Positions 1-7,289 of a stretch of 31,510 nt of DNA are shown here, one piece after another. The notes below the pieces were generated by a model. It saw only the letters and a list, made by a program, of their open reading frames with translations. It was not told the DNA's origin and did no database searches. Location of the stretch: NCBI GenBank assembly GCA_035390965.1, contig DAOPKE010000028.1, forward strand, positions 1 to 31,510, in the 5' to 3' direction. Each line of letters starts with the position of its first letter. Within the stretch, counting starts at the first letter, position 1. The DNA is from GWF2-43-63 sp035390965. Its GTDB lineage: Bacteria > Bacteroidota > Bacteroidia > Bacteroidales > DTU049. Made by a program: the position numbers and the translations under genes.

Positions 1-1831
1 TTAAAGTACCCTGATGCTCATTTTCCATTTCAACACCATAGGTGTAGATGTAAAAATATGTGCCGTCAGAGAAATTTTCGCCATCGAAATCATTCATATA
101 ACTCTCGCCGGTACTTTCCCAGATTTTTTTACCCCAACGGTTGAAAACCTGCAGATTTCCGGGAATCCGTTCAGCATTCTCAATAAAAAAGACATCGTTC
201 AAGCCATTACCATCGGGCGTAATCACATTATAAAAAGTAGGTTCTGCAATGACCTGAACAGAGGTATAAGCCGTATCGGCACAACCATCGGCAGAAGTAA
301 CAATCAGAGAAACGGAAAACACACCATCATCATTATAAGAATGAATAACCGACTGCGCGTCTGTAGAAGTAGTGTTGTCGCCAAAATTCCAAAACCAGTC
401 AGACACACCCGTACTCGTACTGCTGAACGTAATTTCAGGATCAACGATTGAAGTGATTTCAGGAGTAGCCGTTATATTGGCAATCGGCTGATTGAAAACA
501 TTGATGTAATTTGTATAGGTTACCGTATCGTCGCAGCCTTGCGCAGTAGTAACAATCAGCGATACATCGTACAATCCGGCTGCATTGAAAGTATGAGACG
601 GATTTTGCACCAACGATGTTGTCATATCGCCAAAATTCCATTGCCAGACTGATCCTGCCGGGTCAGACAAATCGGTAAACTGAACAGGAAGAGGTTGACA
701 TCCTTCGTGGACATCGGCAGCAAACGAAGCTACCGGGGCCTGATGAACTATCACCGTATCATACGTAGCAGGGCTCGTACAACCACTATCGGTTACTTCA
801 AGACTTACCCACATAGTACCACCGGTAGGCCACTGCAGATTGTATGGTCCGGCTCCGGAACCGCTGAGAACATTTGCACCACTGAAAAGCCAATTGAATG
901 TGGCAGTAGAAGAACCTGTGCCAGTATAGGTAATCGTTGAGAAATTATCAGAGCAAACCGGAGAAGTAACAGTAAAGGTAGAGGTTGGTACAGAAACCAC
1001 ATCGACAAAAACGCTGTCTATAGCTGTTAAACCACTGACTGTATCTGTAATTTCAACGACATACCAGGTGTCATGCGTAGGATAAACCTGAGGCGGATCG
1101 AAAACCGTGGGGCCATGATCCCAATCAACCAATACGTTTGCAGGACACAGAATTTCAATATTATCGAGTCCCCAGTGATCGTTGGTCAAACTGGAATAAT
1201 CAATCTGAATCCATCGGAACATAGTAGAAGAGGTCTGGGCAGCTGCAGGAATGGGAAATGTATAGTTGGCCCAGGTTGTAAAAGGTGTTACATAAGGAGA
1301 AGAGATACAGGTTCCGGAAGTGCCGGGGTTGGTAGTCAGCATAACACCATCGGGCTGAAAATAAACGATATCGACCCAGGTAGCACCTGCATTGATGGAA
1401 TATTGAAGGGAAACACCCTCGTTGTATTCATCAATTCCTTCGCATGGTGATGATTGTGACTGGGTAGCGTATTTCATATCAAAAGATATTTCACAGGCAC
1501 CGTTGACATCAAAAGCGACAGTGGTCAGGGTGCGAGGCAGAGGCACAGCGCTTCCCATCCACATGTAAATGGTGCCATCGGCTGTAGGATTGCAAGGATT
1601 GGAGAAATCGACGCCAGTGGTTGCAACCCATCCGGTACCGGCAGTTCCGTTGTTAAAGTCATTATACATCAAATAACCGCAAGCTCCGGCTGAAGAAAGC
1701 GTTACCGGATCACCAGCGCAAACCGTTGTGGGATAAGCCGATGCAACCACAGTACATTGAGCAGATACTTCAACCATTGAAAAACTGCCAAACAGCCAAA
1801 AAATTAATAAAAGGATTTTTTTTAATTTCAT
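1..1831 (-). CDS. Secreted Reelin-like/PKD/CHU_C surface protein, C-terminus cut by window edge
   Basis: I translated this frame by hand: it is open from ATG at 1831-1829 to the left edge, about 610 codons without a stop. Residues 1-24 form a signal peptide (Lys-rich start, Leu/Ile/Phe core, VSA then Gln). Residues about 40-228 end in a WGLDNIEI motif typical of Reelin-like jelly-roll modules. An Ig-like stretch follows, then two PKD domains (about 365-445 and 447-535; WQWNFGD and WFWNFGD motifs). The tail matches the gliding-motility-associated CHU_C domain: ITPDGNGLNDVFFI, FNRWGKKIW, SDGTYFYIY. CHU_C marks type B cargo of the type IX secretion system, so the protein is probably exported across the outer membrane and anchored or released. 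The sequence ends in HQGTL just before the expected final residues, so only a few codons are missing. It lies 6 bp after the 1838-2308 gene and is probably co-transcribed with it. Ligand or function cannot be read from the sequence. Confidence 0.9.
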   Translation of the reverse strand, partial: MKLKKILLLIFWLFGSFSMVEVSAQCTVVASAYPTTVCAGDPVTLSSAGACGYLMYNDFNNGTAGTGWVATTGVDFSNPCNPTADGTIYMWMGSAVPLPRTLTTVAFDVNGACEISFDMKYATQSQSSPCEGIDEYNEGVSLQYSINAGATWVDIVYFQPDGVMLTTNPGTSGTCISSPYVTPFTTWANYTFPIPAAAQTSSTMFRWIQIDYSSLTNDHWGLDNIEILCPANVLVDWDHGPTVFDPPQVYPTHDTWYVVEITDTVSGLTAIDSVFVDVVSVPTSTFTVTSPVCSDNFSTITYTGTGSSTATFNWLFSGANVLSGSGAGPYNLQWPTGGTMWVSLEVTDSGCTSPATYDTVIVHQAPVASFAADVHEGCQPLPVQFTDLSDPAGSVWQWNFGDMTTSLVQNPSHTFNAAGLYDVSLIVTTAQGCDDTVTYTNYINVFNQPIANITATPEITSIVDPEITFSSTSTGVSDWFWNFGDNTTSTDAQSVIHSYNDDGVFSVSLIVTSADGCADTAYTSVQVIAEPTFYNVITPDGNGLNDVFFIENAERIPGNLQVFNRWGKKIWESTGESYMNDFDGENFSDGTYFYIYTYGVEMENEHQGTL

Positions 1832-1837
1832 AATCGC

Positions 1838-2308
1838 TTATTTTTGGCGGATTACTTTGTTAATCAGTTCAAATTTTGTCAGTGTCGCTTTTGGGTTGTC
1901 ATAATTCAGAAAACGGCTGAAAATGCTCAGCGTTTTATCCCCAAAAGAAAAACAACGACCTTCGGCTGTTCCGTTTCCGGCAATTTCAATGTTGCGATGG
2001 TGTTCTGCGGTCATTTTTTCACCACAGTTAAAGCATTCGCCATGATAATACATCAGCACATCCCATTCAGCAACAATCGCATAATCATTCGTGTTTTCAA
2101 GTTTCAACAAAACATGTTCCCTGAAAAACCCATTGGCTTCATCGTTGCAGGCTGTAACTTTGTAATAAAAATTCACGCCTTCGATTTCGTATAAAAACTC
2201 CCAGTTACCGCTACGCTTGAATTCAACCTCCTGTGAATACAGATTATTGACAGCAACCATAGAAATCAAGACAAACAAGGTAATTATCCCCCTAAAAAGA
2301 TGTTTCAT
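1838..2308 (-). CDS. Small exported protein of unknown function
   Basis: This encodes 156 residues starting with a clear signal peptide (about residues 1-25, MKHLFRG then a hydrophobic core, cleavage near LYSQE). The mature part is about 130 residues, rich in aromatic and charged residues, with a GECFNCGEKM stretch containing a CxxC pair and two further cysteines (ACNDEA, GRCFSFG). These could form disulfides or bind a metal. I do not recognise the family. It is the first gene of a two-gene minus-strand unit with the PKD/CHU_C protein, whose ATG begins 6 bp after this stop, so the two may work together at the surface. No PKD or CHU_C module is present, so the likely location is the periplasm or outer membrane face. 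Function unknown. Confidence 0.75.
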   Translation of the reverse strand: MKHLFRGIITLFVLISMVAVNNLYSQEVEFKRSGNWEFLYEIEGVNFYYKVTACNDEANGFFREHVLLKLENTNDYAIVAEWDVLMYYHGECFNCGEKMTAEHHRNIEIAGNGTAEGRCFSFGDKTLSIFSRFLNYDNPKATLTKFELINKVIRQK

Positions 2309-2363
2309 GTGAAAAATTTTGAATTAGACACTTTTTTTTTCCAAACGTTTAAAAAGTTGTTTG

Positions 2364-2371
2364 CAAATTTA
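2364..2371 (-). promoter_or_regulatory. Possible -7 box upstream of the 1838-2308 gene
   Basis: On the minus strand TAAATTTG matches the Bacteroidota -7 consensus TAnnTTTG and lies about 55 nt upstream of the ATG at 2308. A TTTG occurs at 2397-2400, but the 25-nt gap is longer than the usual 19-21, so only the -7 element is convincing. The 184-bp spacer 2309-2492 is very A/T-rich and holds no other gene. Confidence 0.35.
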
Positions 2372-2492
2372 ATTAAAAGGGTTTTAATTTCATAAACAAA
2401 ACGGTGGGGTATATCGAAAAATACTCAAAAATAACACCCGAAAACCCGAAAAAAAACTCAACAAAAAGTTAATCAAGCCCGTATTAATCTGA

Positions 2493-3359
2493 CTATGAAA
2501 CACTTAATCTGATAAAACGCAACATCCTATTTCGGCCGAAAAAATCGTTTCGAATCTCAGAATAAAACCCAAACTGCTTGCTCATTTCACATAATTGTAA
2601 ATCCATCATCGGATTAATTTCGAAATACATAGCAGCTGCATCGTGTTGAAAGATCTCTGCTATTCGCCTGTAAAAGCGCAACGGATCTGAATCAGGAACA
2701 AACAAGGCGATTTCCGGCTCATACAACCTCACCCTTTCAGCCATTGTTTCGCGCTCACTATCAAGTACATAAGGCGGATTGCTGACAACAATGAGTTTTT
2801 TCCCAGCATCAGGACAATACACAGCTTCGAGAATATCCAATTTCAACCAGCTGATTTCAAGTCCATGAAAAACAGCATTTTCAGAAGCCAGCTGCAGTGC
2901 AGCATCCGAAATATCAATACCCGAAACTTTTGCCCCGGGCAATCTGCTTTTTAAAAGCAAAGCTAGACAACCGCTGCCCGTGCCAACATCAATAATTTCG
3001 AGCTGATCCTGCTCTTTTTCGTGCATACTAATAACCCACTCCGCCAGCTCTTCGGTTTCGGGCCGTGGAATGAGCACGTCAGGCGCAACCTTTATTTCAA
3101 GCCCGCCAAACCATGTTTTTCCAATCACATACTGCACCGGTTCGTTTTCCATTAATCGATTGACTGCAGACTGAATACTCTGAAGCATTTGCGGATCATC
3201 AATTTTCCCACCAATGGAATACAAGCCGGCACGATCGGTATGTAAAAGAGAGGCCAGCAGATATTCGGCCACCGACTTTCCCTCGGCAGCATCAGAATAT
3301 AATTCGCCGAGAGATGAACCAATTTTCGCAATGAATTCGCGGATAGTAGCAGGTTTCAT
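2493..3359 (-). CDS. prmC: Release factor glutamine methyltransferase PrmC (HemK)
   Basis: PrmC methylates the GGQ glutamine of peptide chain release factors RF1/RF2 using S-adenosylmethionine, in the cytosol. The 288-residue product has an N-terminal helical domain (about 1-85), the PRPETEEL signature (99-106 region), the SAM-binding GTGSG loop (126-130) and the catalytic NPPY motif (194-197) of N5-glutamine methyltransferases. The frame stays open upstream to 3671, but I chose ATG 3359 because MKPATIREFI begins the normal family N-terminus; the upstream extension would run across ribD and lacks similarity to the family. The length is usual for PrmC. It diverges from ribD with a 69-bp spacer. 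Confidence 0.95.
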   Translation of the reverse strand: MKPATIREFIAKIGSSLGELYSDAAEGKSVAEYLLASLLHTDRAGLYSIGGKIDDPQMLQSIQSAVNRLMENEPVQYVIGKTWFGGLEIKVAPDVLIPRPETEELAEWVISMHEKEQDQLEIIDVGTGSGCLALLLKSRLPGAKVSGIDISDAALQLASENAVFHGLEISWLKLDILEAVYCPDAGKKLIVVSNPPYVLDSERETMAERVRLYEPEIALFVPDSDPLRFYRRIAEIFQHDAAAMYFEINPMMDLQLCEMSKQFGFYSEIRNDFFGRNRMLRFIRLSVS

Positions 3360-3364
3360 AAATA

Positions 3365-3372
3365 CAAATATA
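3365..3372 (-). promoter_or_regulatory. -7 promoter box of prmC, nearly touching the start codon
   Basis: Minus-strand TATATTTG is a full match to TAnnTTTG and ends 5 nt before the prmC ATG (3359). Transcription would begin within a few bases of the start codon, giving a leaderless or near-leaderless mRNA. No TTTG is seen at the standard -33 spacing. Confidence 0.4.
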
Positions 3373-3416
3373 ATCAAAAAGACACAATCGCCCGGCATGG
3401 CTTGCAAACATTTTCT

Positions 3417-3424
3417 TACTTTCG
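3417..3424 (+). promoter_or_regulatory. Possible -7 promoter box of ribD
   Basis: TACTTTCG differs from TAnnTTTG at one base and ends 4 nt before the ribD ATG at 3429, again implying a very short or absent 5' leader. A TTG at 3402-3404 is too close (12 nt) to be a good -33 element. Confidence 0.3.
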
Positions 3425-3428
3425 CAGC

Positions 3429-4484
3429 ATGAATTCCGATGAACACTACATGCAACGATGCCTGCAACTGGCCGAAAACGGTTTTGGGAAAACGGAGCCC
3501 AATCCGTATGTGGGTGCTGTCATTGTACATCAGGACAAAATAATCGGAGAAGGATTTCACGAGGTCTTTGGTGGACCCCATGCCGAAGTGAATGCAGTTG
3601 CCGCTGTATCTGATAAACAAATGCTGAAAGACAGTACGCTTTATGTCAATCTGGAGCCCTGCTCCCATCATGGTAAAACACCCCCATGTGCAGATATGAT
3701 TATCCGACTTGGTATTCCTCGCATTGTTATTGCCATGCAGGATCCAAACTCACTGGTTGCCGGAAAGGGAATAAAAAAACTAACTGACGCAGGAATTGAA
3801 GTTAAAAACGGAATTCTCGGACAGGAAGCCCGCTGGCTGAACCGACGTTTTATTACTTTTCATTCGAAAAAGCGCCCATATATCATTCTGAAATGGGCAC
3901 AGACAAAAGATGAATTCATTGACATAGACCGTAGTGACCCTTACGCAAAAAAAAGAGACAACTGGATTACAGGACCGGAACTGAAAATACTTGTACATCG
4001 CTGGCGAGCTCAGGAGCAAGCCATACTGATTGGTTACAACACACTGATAAACGACAATCCTCAACTGAACGTTCGCGAATGGACCGGAAGAAATCCGCAA
4101 CGAATCCTCATTACAGACACTATCACAGATGAACATTTCAATATTTTCAACGAAGACATGAAGACAATTGTTTTCAATCCGGCACAGGATTCAATCACTG
4201 AAAAAGCTGAATACATCAAACTGGACTTCGACGAAAATCTTCTCAATAATATTCTGAAAACGCTTTTTGACAAAAACATCAGCAGTGTGATGATAGAAGG
4301 CGGTCGTCAAATCCTTGAATCCTTCATTAACAGCGGGCTTTGGGATGAGGCACGTGTTCTGACAGGCAACAAAACATTCGGGAAAGGGCTATCTGCGCCG
4401 GCTTTGAATAATGCAAAAGAAATTGAACATAGAAGTTTCGACAAGGATTTTATGCAGATTTACATCAATACCTCAACAAAATGA
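3429..4484 (+). CDS. ribD: Bifunctional riboflavin biosynthesis deaminase/reductase RibD
   Basis: RibD carries out two consecutive steps of riboflavin synthesis: deamination of diaminohydroxyphosphoribosylaminopyrimidine, then NADPH-dependent reduction of the ribosyl side chain. The 351-residue protein has the cytidine-deaminase-like zinc site in the N-terminal half: HAEVNAV (His51, Glu53) and PCSHHGKTPPC (Cys78, Cys87). The C-terminal half, from about residue 150 (PYIILKWAQT), is the reductase domain, with the WITGPE and EGGRQILESF motifs. I chose ATG 3429 because MNSDEHYMQRCLQLA aligns with the family start; the frame extends nine codons further up without similarity. The stop overlaps the next gene in an ATGA arrangement, indicating translational coupling. 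Confidence 0.95.
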   Translation: MNSDEHYMQRCLQLAENGFGKTEPNPYVGAVIVHQDKIIGEGFHEVFGGPHAEVNAVAAVSDKQMLKDSTLYVNLEPCSHHGKTPPCADMIIRLGIPRIVIAMQDPNSLVAGKGIKKLTDAGIEVKNGILGQEARWLNRRFITFHSKKRPYIILKWAQTKDEFIDIDRSDPYAKKRDNWITGPELKILVHRWRAQEQAILIGYNTLINDNPQLNVREWTGRNPQRILITDTITDEHFNIFNEDMKTIVFNPAQDSITEKAEYIKLDFDENLLNNILKTLFDKNISSVMIEGGRQILESFINSGLWDEARVLTGNKTFGKGLSAPALNNAKEIEHRSFDKDFMQIYINTSTK

Positions 4485-5344
4485 TCTGGCTTATACTGGC
4501 ATTGCTGACATCAACACTGATAATGGTTTGTTTCAAACTGTTTCCAAAATTCGGTATTGATACACTTCAGGCCATAGCCACAAATTATATTGTCGCATTT
4601 ATTGCCGGCTACATTACAACAACACCCGAAAGTGCAACATTTTATATAGAATCAGATTGGTTTTTACTAAGTATTGCATCCGGCATTCTTCTGATTCTGG
4701 TTTTTTTTGTTTTTGCTTCATCAACACACAAAGCAGGCATAGCCATCACATCGGTAAGCAGCAAAATGTCAGTGTTGATCCCAATCACGCTTGGATTTTT
4801 TGTGTTTGGAGAATCTATGCAGGCACTAAAAATTGCAGGCATCATCATTTCATTACCTGCATTCTACTTCATTTTTAAAAGGAATGAACATTTTCATCTG
4901 AAAAGTTCTCTGCTTATTCTACCCATACTGTTGTTTGCAGGAAACGGGGCTAATGATTCGCTGCTTAAAACTGCACAGTTTTTCTATCTCCGCAACGATG
5001 GCGATCTGGTAAGCTATCTGACGGCAGCATTTGGAATTGCTTTCTGTATCGGACTTTCCATAGTTCTTATCCGCTCAATTAAAAACAAAAAACGAATTGA
5101 ATTCAAAAACATACTGGCCGGCATCCTGCTCGGGCTGCTGAATTGGTATTCCACCCTGTTTTTTCTGAAAGGCCTCACTGTTGTTGATGTCACCGTTTTC
5201 ATTCCAGTGTTTAATGCCGGTATTGTATGTCTGGGAGCGATTACCGGACTGGTATTTTTCAGGGAGAAAATGGGTGAATGGAATGTTTTCGGACTCGGAT
5301 TGGCTGTGGTAGCCATTGTTTTAATCGCACTGGGAAATGGATGA
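4481..5344 (+). CDS. EamA/DMT-type membrane transporter
   Basis: A 287-residue, very hydrophobic protein with about ten predicted membrane spans arranged as two similar halves, as in drug/metabolite transporters of the EamA type. Span-like stretches include the N-terminal IWLILALLTST, the FVFASSTHKAGIA loop region, the ILLILVFFVF segment, and a final span FGLGLAVVAIVLIALGNG. The PVFNAGIVCLGAITGLVFFREKMG segment near the end resembles the conserved last-but-one span and loop of EamA repeats. It overlaps ribD by 4 bp and the next gene by 8 bp, so it is part of the ribD operon. A role in flavin or precursor transport is possible from context only; the substrate is unknown. Confidence 0.8.
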   Translation: MIWLILALLTSTLIMVCFKLFPKFGIDTLQAIATNYIVAFIAGYITTTPESATFYIESDWFLLSIASGILLILVFFVFASSTHKAGIAITSVSSKMSVLIPITLGFFVFGESMQALKIAGIIISLPAFYFIFKRNEHFHLKSSLLILPILLFAGNGANDSLLKTAQFFYLRNDGDLVSYLTAAFGIAFCIGLSIVLIRSIKNKKRIEFKNILAGILLGLLNWYSTLFFLKGLTVVDVTVFIPVFNAGIVCLGAITGLVFFREKMGEWNVFGLGLAVVAIVLIALGNG

Positions 5345-5951
5345 TGCTTTTCTGACCATACAAAAAGCCGCTCAGGCCATATTTAAAGACCGAAACAGCC
5401 GTTTTATAGGACTCGTATTTCCGGTTGACAATGAAACCCAGGTGAAGGAAATTCAAGCGCAGCTCCGCAAGGAATACTACGATGCAAGGCATCATTGCTT
5501 TGCATATATCATCGGATTTGAAAAAGAGTTTTTTCGCGCCAACGACGACGGAGAGCCCTCCGGCAGTGCGGGCAAACCCATTTACAACCAATTACTCTCG
5601 TCGGGGGTTACCAATGTTCTTGCAGTAGTAGTGCGGTATTTCGGAGGAACAAAGCTGGGTGTGCCTGGACTGATTAACGCTTATAAAACCGCAACAAAGC
5701 TGGCGCTCGACGAAGCCGGCATTGTTGAAAAACACACCGCCCGCACTTTAAAACTGAATTTTACCTACCCCGAAATAAATACTGTCATGCAGATAGTGCA
5801 AACCGATGGCGTAAAAATCAAAAATCAGCTCTTCGACAATAATTGCTCCATGGAGCTCCTGGTGCGTGAATCCATTATTAATGCCGTTTCATCGAAACTT
5901 GAAAAGGCGGGCATTTTCTGCGAGATTTCAAGCGGGTTGATGGTTTTTTGA
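5337..5951 (+). CDS. YigZ/IMPACT family protein (UPF0029)
   Basis: This 204-residue protein has the UPF0029 signature of the YigZ/IMPACT family: DARHHCFAYIIG near residue 45 and NDDGEPSGSAGKPI near residue 70, followed by VVRYFGGTKLGVPGLINAY near residue 100. The C-terminal 65 residues match the DUF1949 ferredoxin-like domain usual for bacterial members. Eukaryotic IMPACT modulates the Gcn2 pathway; the bacterial function is not settled. The ATG lies inside the end of the EamA gene (8-bp overlap), so it is translated from the ribD operon. Length and motifs are normal. Confidence 0.9.
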   Translation: MDDAFLTIQKAAQAIFKDRNSRFIGLVFPVDNETQVKEIQAQLRKEYYDARHHCFAYIIGFEKEFFRANDDGEPSGSAGKPIYNQLLSSGVTNVLAVVVRYFGGTKLGVPGLINAYKTATKLALDEAGIVEKHTARTLKLNFTYPEINTVMQIVQTDGVKIKNQLFDNNCSMELLVRESIINAVSSKLEKAGIFCEISSGLMVF

Positions 5952-5960
5952 ATTTATACA

Positions 5961-5986
5961 TCTCTTGCAAGAGAGCAATTATTGCT
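5961..5986. repeat. Two abutting palindromes after the YigZ gene
   Basis: TCTCTTGCAAGAGA (5961-5974) is a perfect 14-bp palindrome. AGCAATTATTGCT (5974-5986) is a second inverted repeat sharing one base with it. No T-run follows, so a standard intrinsic terminator is not supported; a protein-binding site or weak terminator of the ribD operon is possible. Confidence 0.4.
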
Positions 5987-6059
5987 GACTTTGCCTCATA
6001 AAGACATCGGCTTTAAAAAAATATTTTTAAAATCCTGTCAAAACCATTCTTTTCTTTCT

Positions 6060-6067
6060 TAATTTTG
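6060..6067 (+). promoter_or_regulatory. -7 promoter box of the lipoprotein gene
   Basis: TAATTTTG matches TAnnTTTG and lies about 50 nt before the ATG chosen at 6117. It also argues against the upstream in-frame ATG at 6069, which would sit at or before the transcription start. No -33 TTTG is seen at normal spacing. Confidence 0.45.
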
Positions 6068-6116
6068 GATGTCGGATTTCACCCAAAACATATTCAATTA
6101 TTCTACGAATCAGCCC

Positions 6117-7289
6117 ATGCCGATAAAAACAGTATTCCGTTTATTCATCCCGATCATTATTGTTCTGTATTCGTGTTCTTCAGCAGACAAGCCGGAGCGG
6201 TCATCCTTTATCTGGGAAAATGATTATTTTAACAACTACTTGAGCGATGAAGATCAAACGCGTCTGGATTCTCTGGGCATCACACACTTCTATGTGAAAT
6301 ACGCTGATGTCCAATGGAACCTGTTTCACGAAATGACAGAGCCGGTGTATGTTGATGACAAATATGGCTCATTCAATCTGTACAACATCACTCCGGTAAT
6401 ATTCATCACCAACGATGTGTTGCTTTTCAGCACTCCGGCCGACATCAAGCCCCTTGCAAAAAAGATCTACAACCTGTATTGTTACATTCATCAGAAAAAT
6501 GCAGAAAAACTCATGCAAAGCTTCTATGAAAACAAGTATGACAGATGGACTGATGAATCCTCGGATAATTTTGACAACTGGACCAGATACTACGAAGCTG
6601 TGGAGGACGATCCTGATTCCATTGTTTCAAAATGGACCGCTGACAACAATGAATTGCTCATTGATTGCGACTGGACAGTATCGACCAAAGAAAAATATTT
6701 CAGTTTATTGAAAGAGTTACAGAAACTGGATGCCAAAATTGAAATCCAAAGCACGCTGCGTTTGTGGCAATACCGCGATCATGAACTGGCCGGCGTACCT
6801 CCCGTAGACCGTTGTCTGCTGATGTGCTACAGCACAGGAAATCCGGCCGATCCGGATGAAGAAAATGCCATCGTTGATCTCAAAACCATCAAGGAATACA
6901 TCAATCACTCCGGCTATCCGAAAGAGCTGGATATTGCCCTGCCCGTTTATTCGTGGGCGGTGTTGTTCAGAAACAAAGAATTCAGAGGTATAATCAGCCC
7001 TGTAACACTGACGGAGCTGAAAGAAATGTCGTTTCTTGAGCAACTGAAAGACACCACCCGATTCTTGGTAAAAACAGATACCGTTATCGGCGATTTGTAT
7101 TACCGCTATGGAGACGAGCTCCGCTTCCAGGGCGTGAACACGAAAGAGCTGACCGACATTGCCACATGGGTGGATAAAAAAATCAATCCCGGAAAAAACG
7201 CCAGGGTTTCGCTTTTTTCATATGACACGTTGTATTTTAATCAGATCGGAAATGAAAACATTGATAAGATATTTCATATTTTTGAGTAG
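6117..7289 (+). CDS. Lipoprotein of unknown function, possible TIM-barrel-like domain
   Basis: With the start at ATG 6117 the product is 390 residues and begins with a lipoprotein signal peptide: a short basic start, a hydrophobic core, and a lipobox LYSC with Cys20 as the lipidation site. The frame is open from 6069, but the extra 16 residues would put the signal peptide out of place and lie on the promoter. The mature protein has conserved-looking blocks: LLIDCDWTVSTKEKYF (about 200), GVPPVDRCLLMCYSTG (about 250), and LDIALPVYSWAVLF (about 290). The pattern of a strand ending in acidic residues followed by helix and more strands recalls DUF3142-like or glycosidase-like TIM barrels, but this is inference. 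It overlaps the next gene by 38 bp and probably acts with it in the cell envelope. Confidence 0.8.
   Translation: MPIKTVFRLFIPIIIVLYSCSSADKPERSSFIWENDYFNNYLSDEDQTRLDSLGITHFYVKYADVQWNLFHEMTEPVYVDDKYGSFNLYNITPVIFITNDVLLFSTPADIKPLAKKIYNLYCYIHQKNAEKLMQSFYENKYDRWTDESSDNFDNWTRYYEAVEDDPDSIVSKWTADNNELLIDCDWTVSTKEKYFSLLKELQKLDAKIEIQSTLRLWQYRDHELAGVPPVDRCLLMCYSTGNPADPDEENAIVDLKTIKEYINHSGYPKELDIALPVYSWAVLFRNKEFRGIISPVTLTELKEMSFLEQLKDTTRFLVKTDTVIGDLYYRYGDELRFQGVNTKELTDIATWVDKKINPGKNARVSLFSYDTLYFNQIGNENIDKIFHIFE

Noticed and set aside
3360..3671. N-terminal extension of prmC to 3671
   Set aside because: It would run antisense through the start of ribD and adds 104 residues not found in PrmC proteins.
6069..6116. 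An earlier ATG for the lipoprotein gene
   Set aside because: It lies 2 nt after the -7 box and would bury the lipoprotein signal peptide 16 residues inside the protein.
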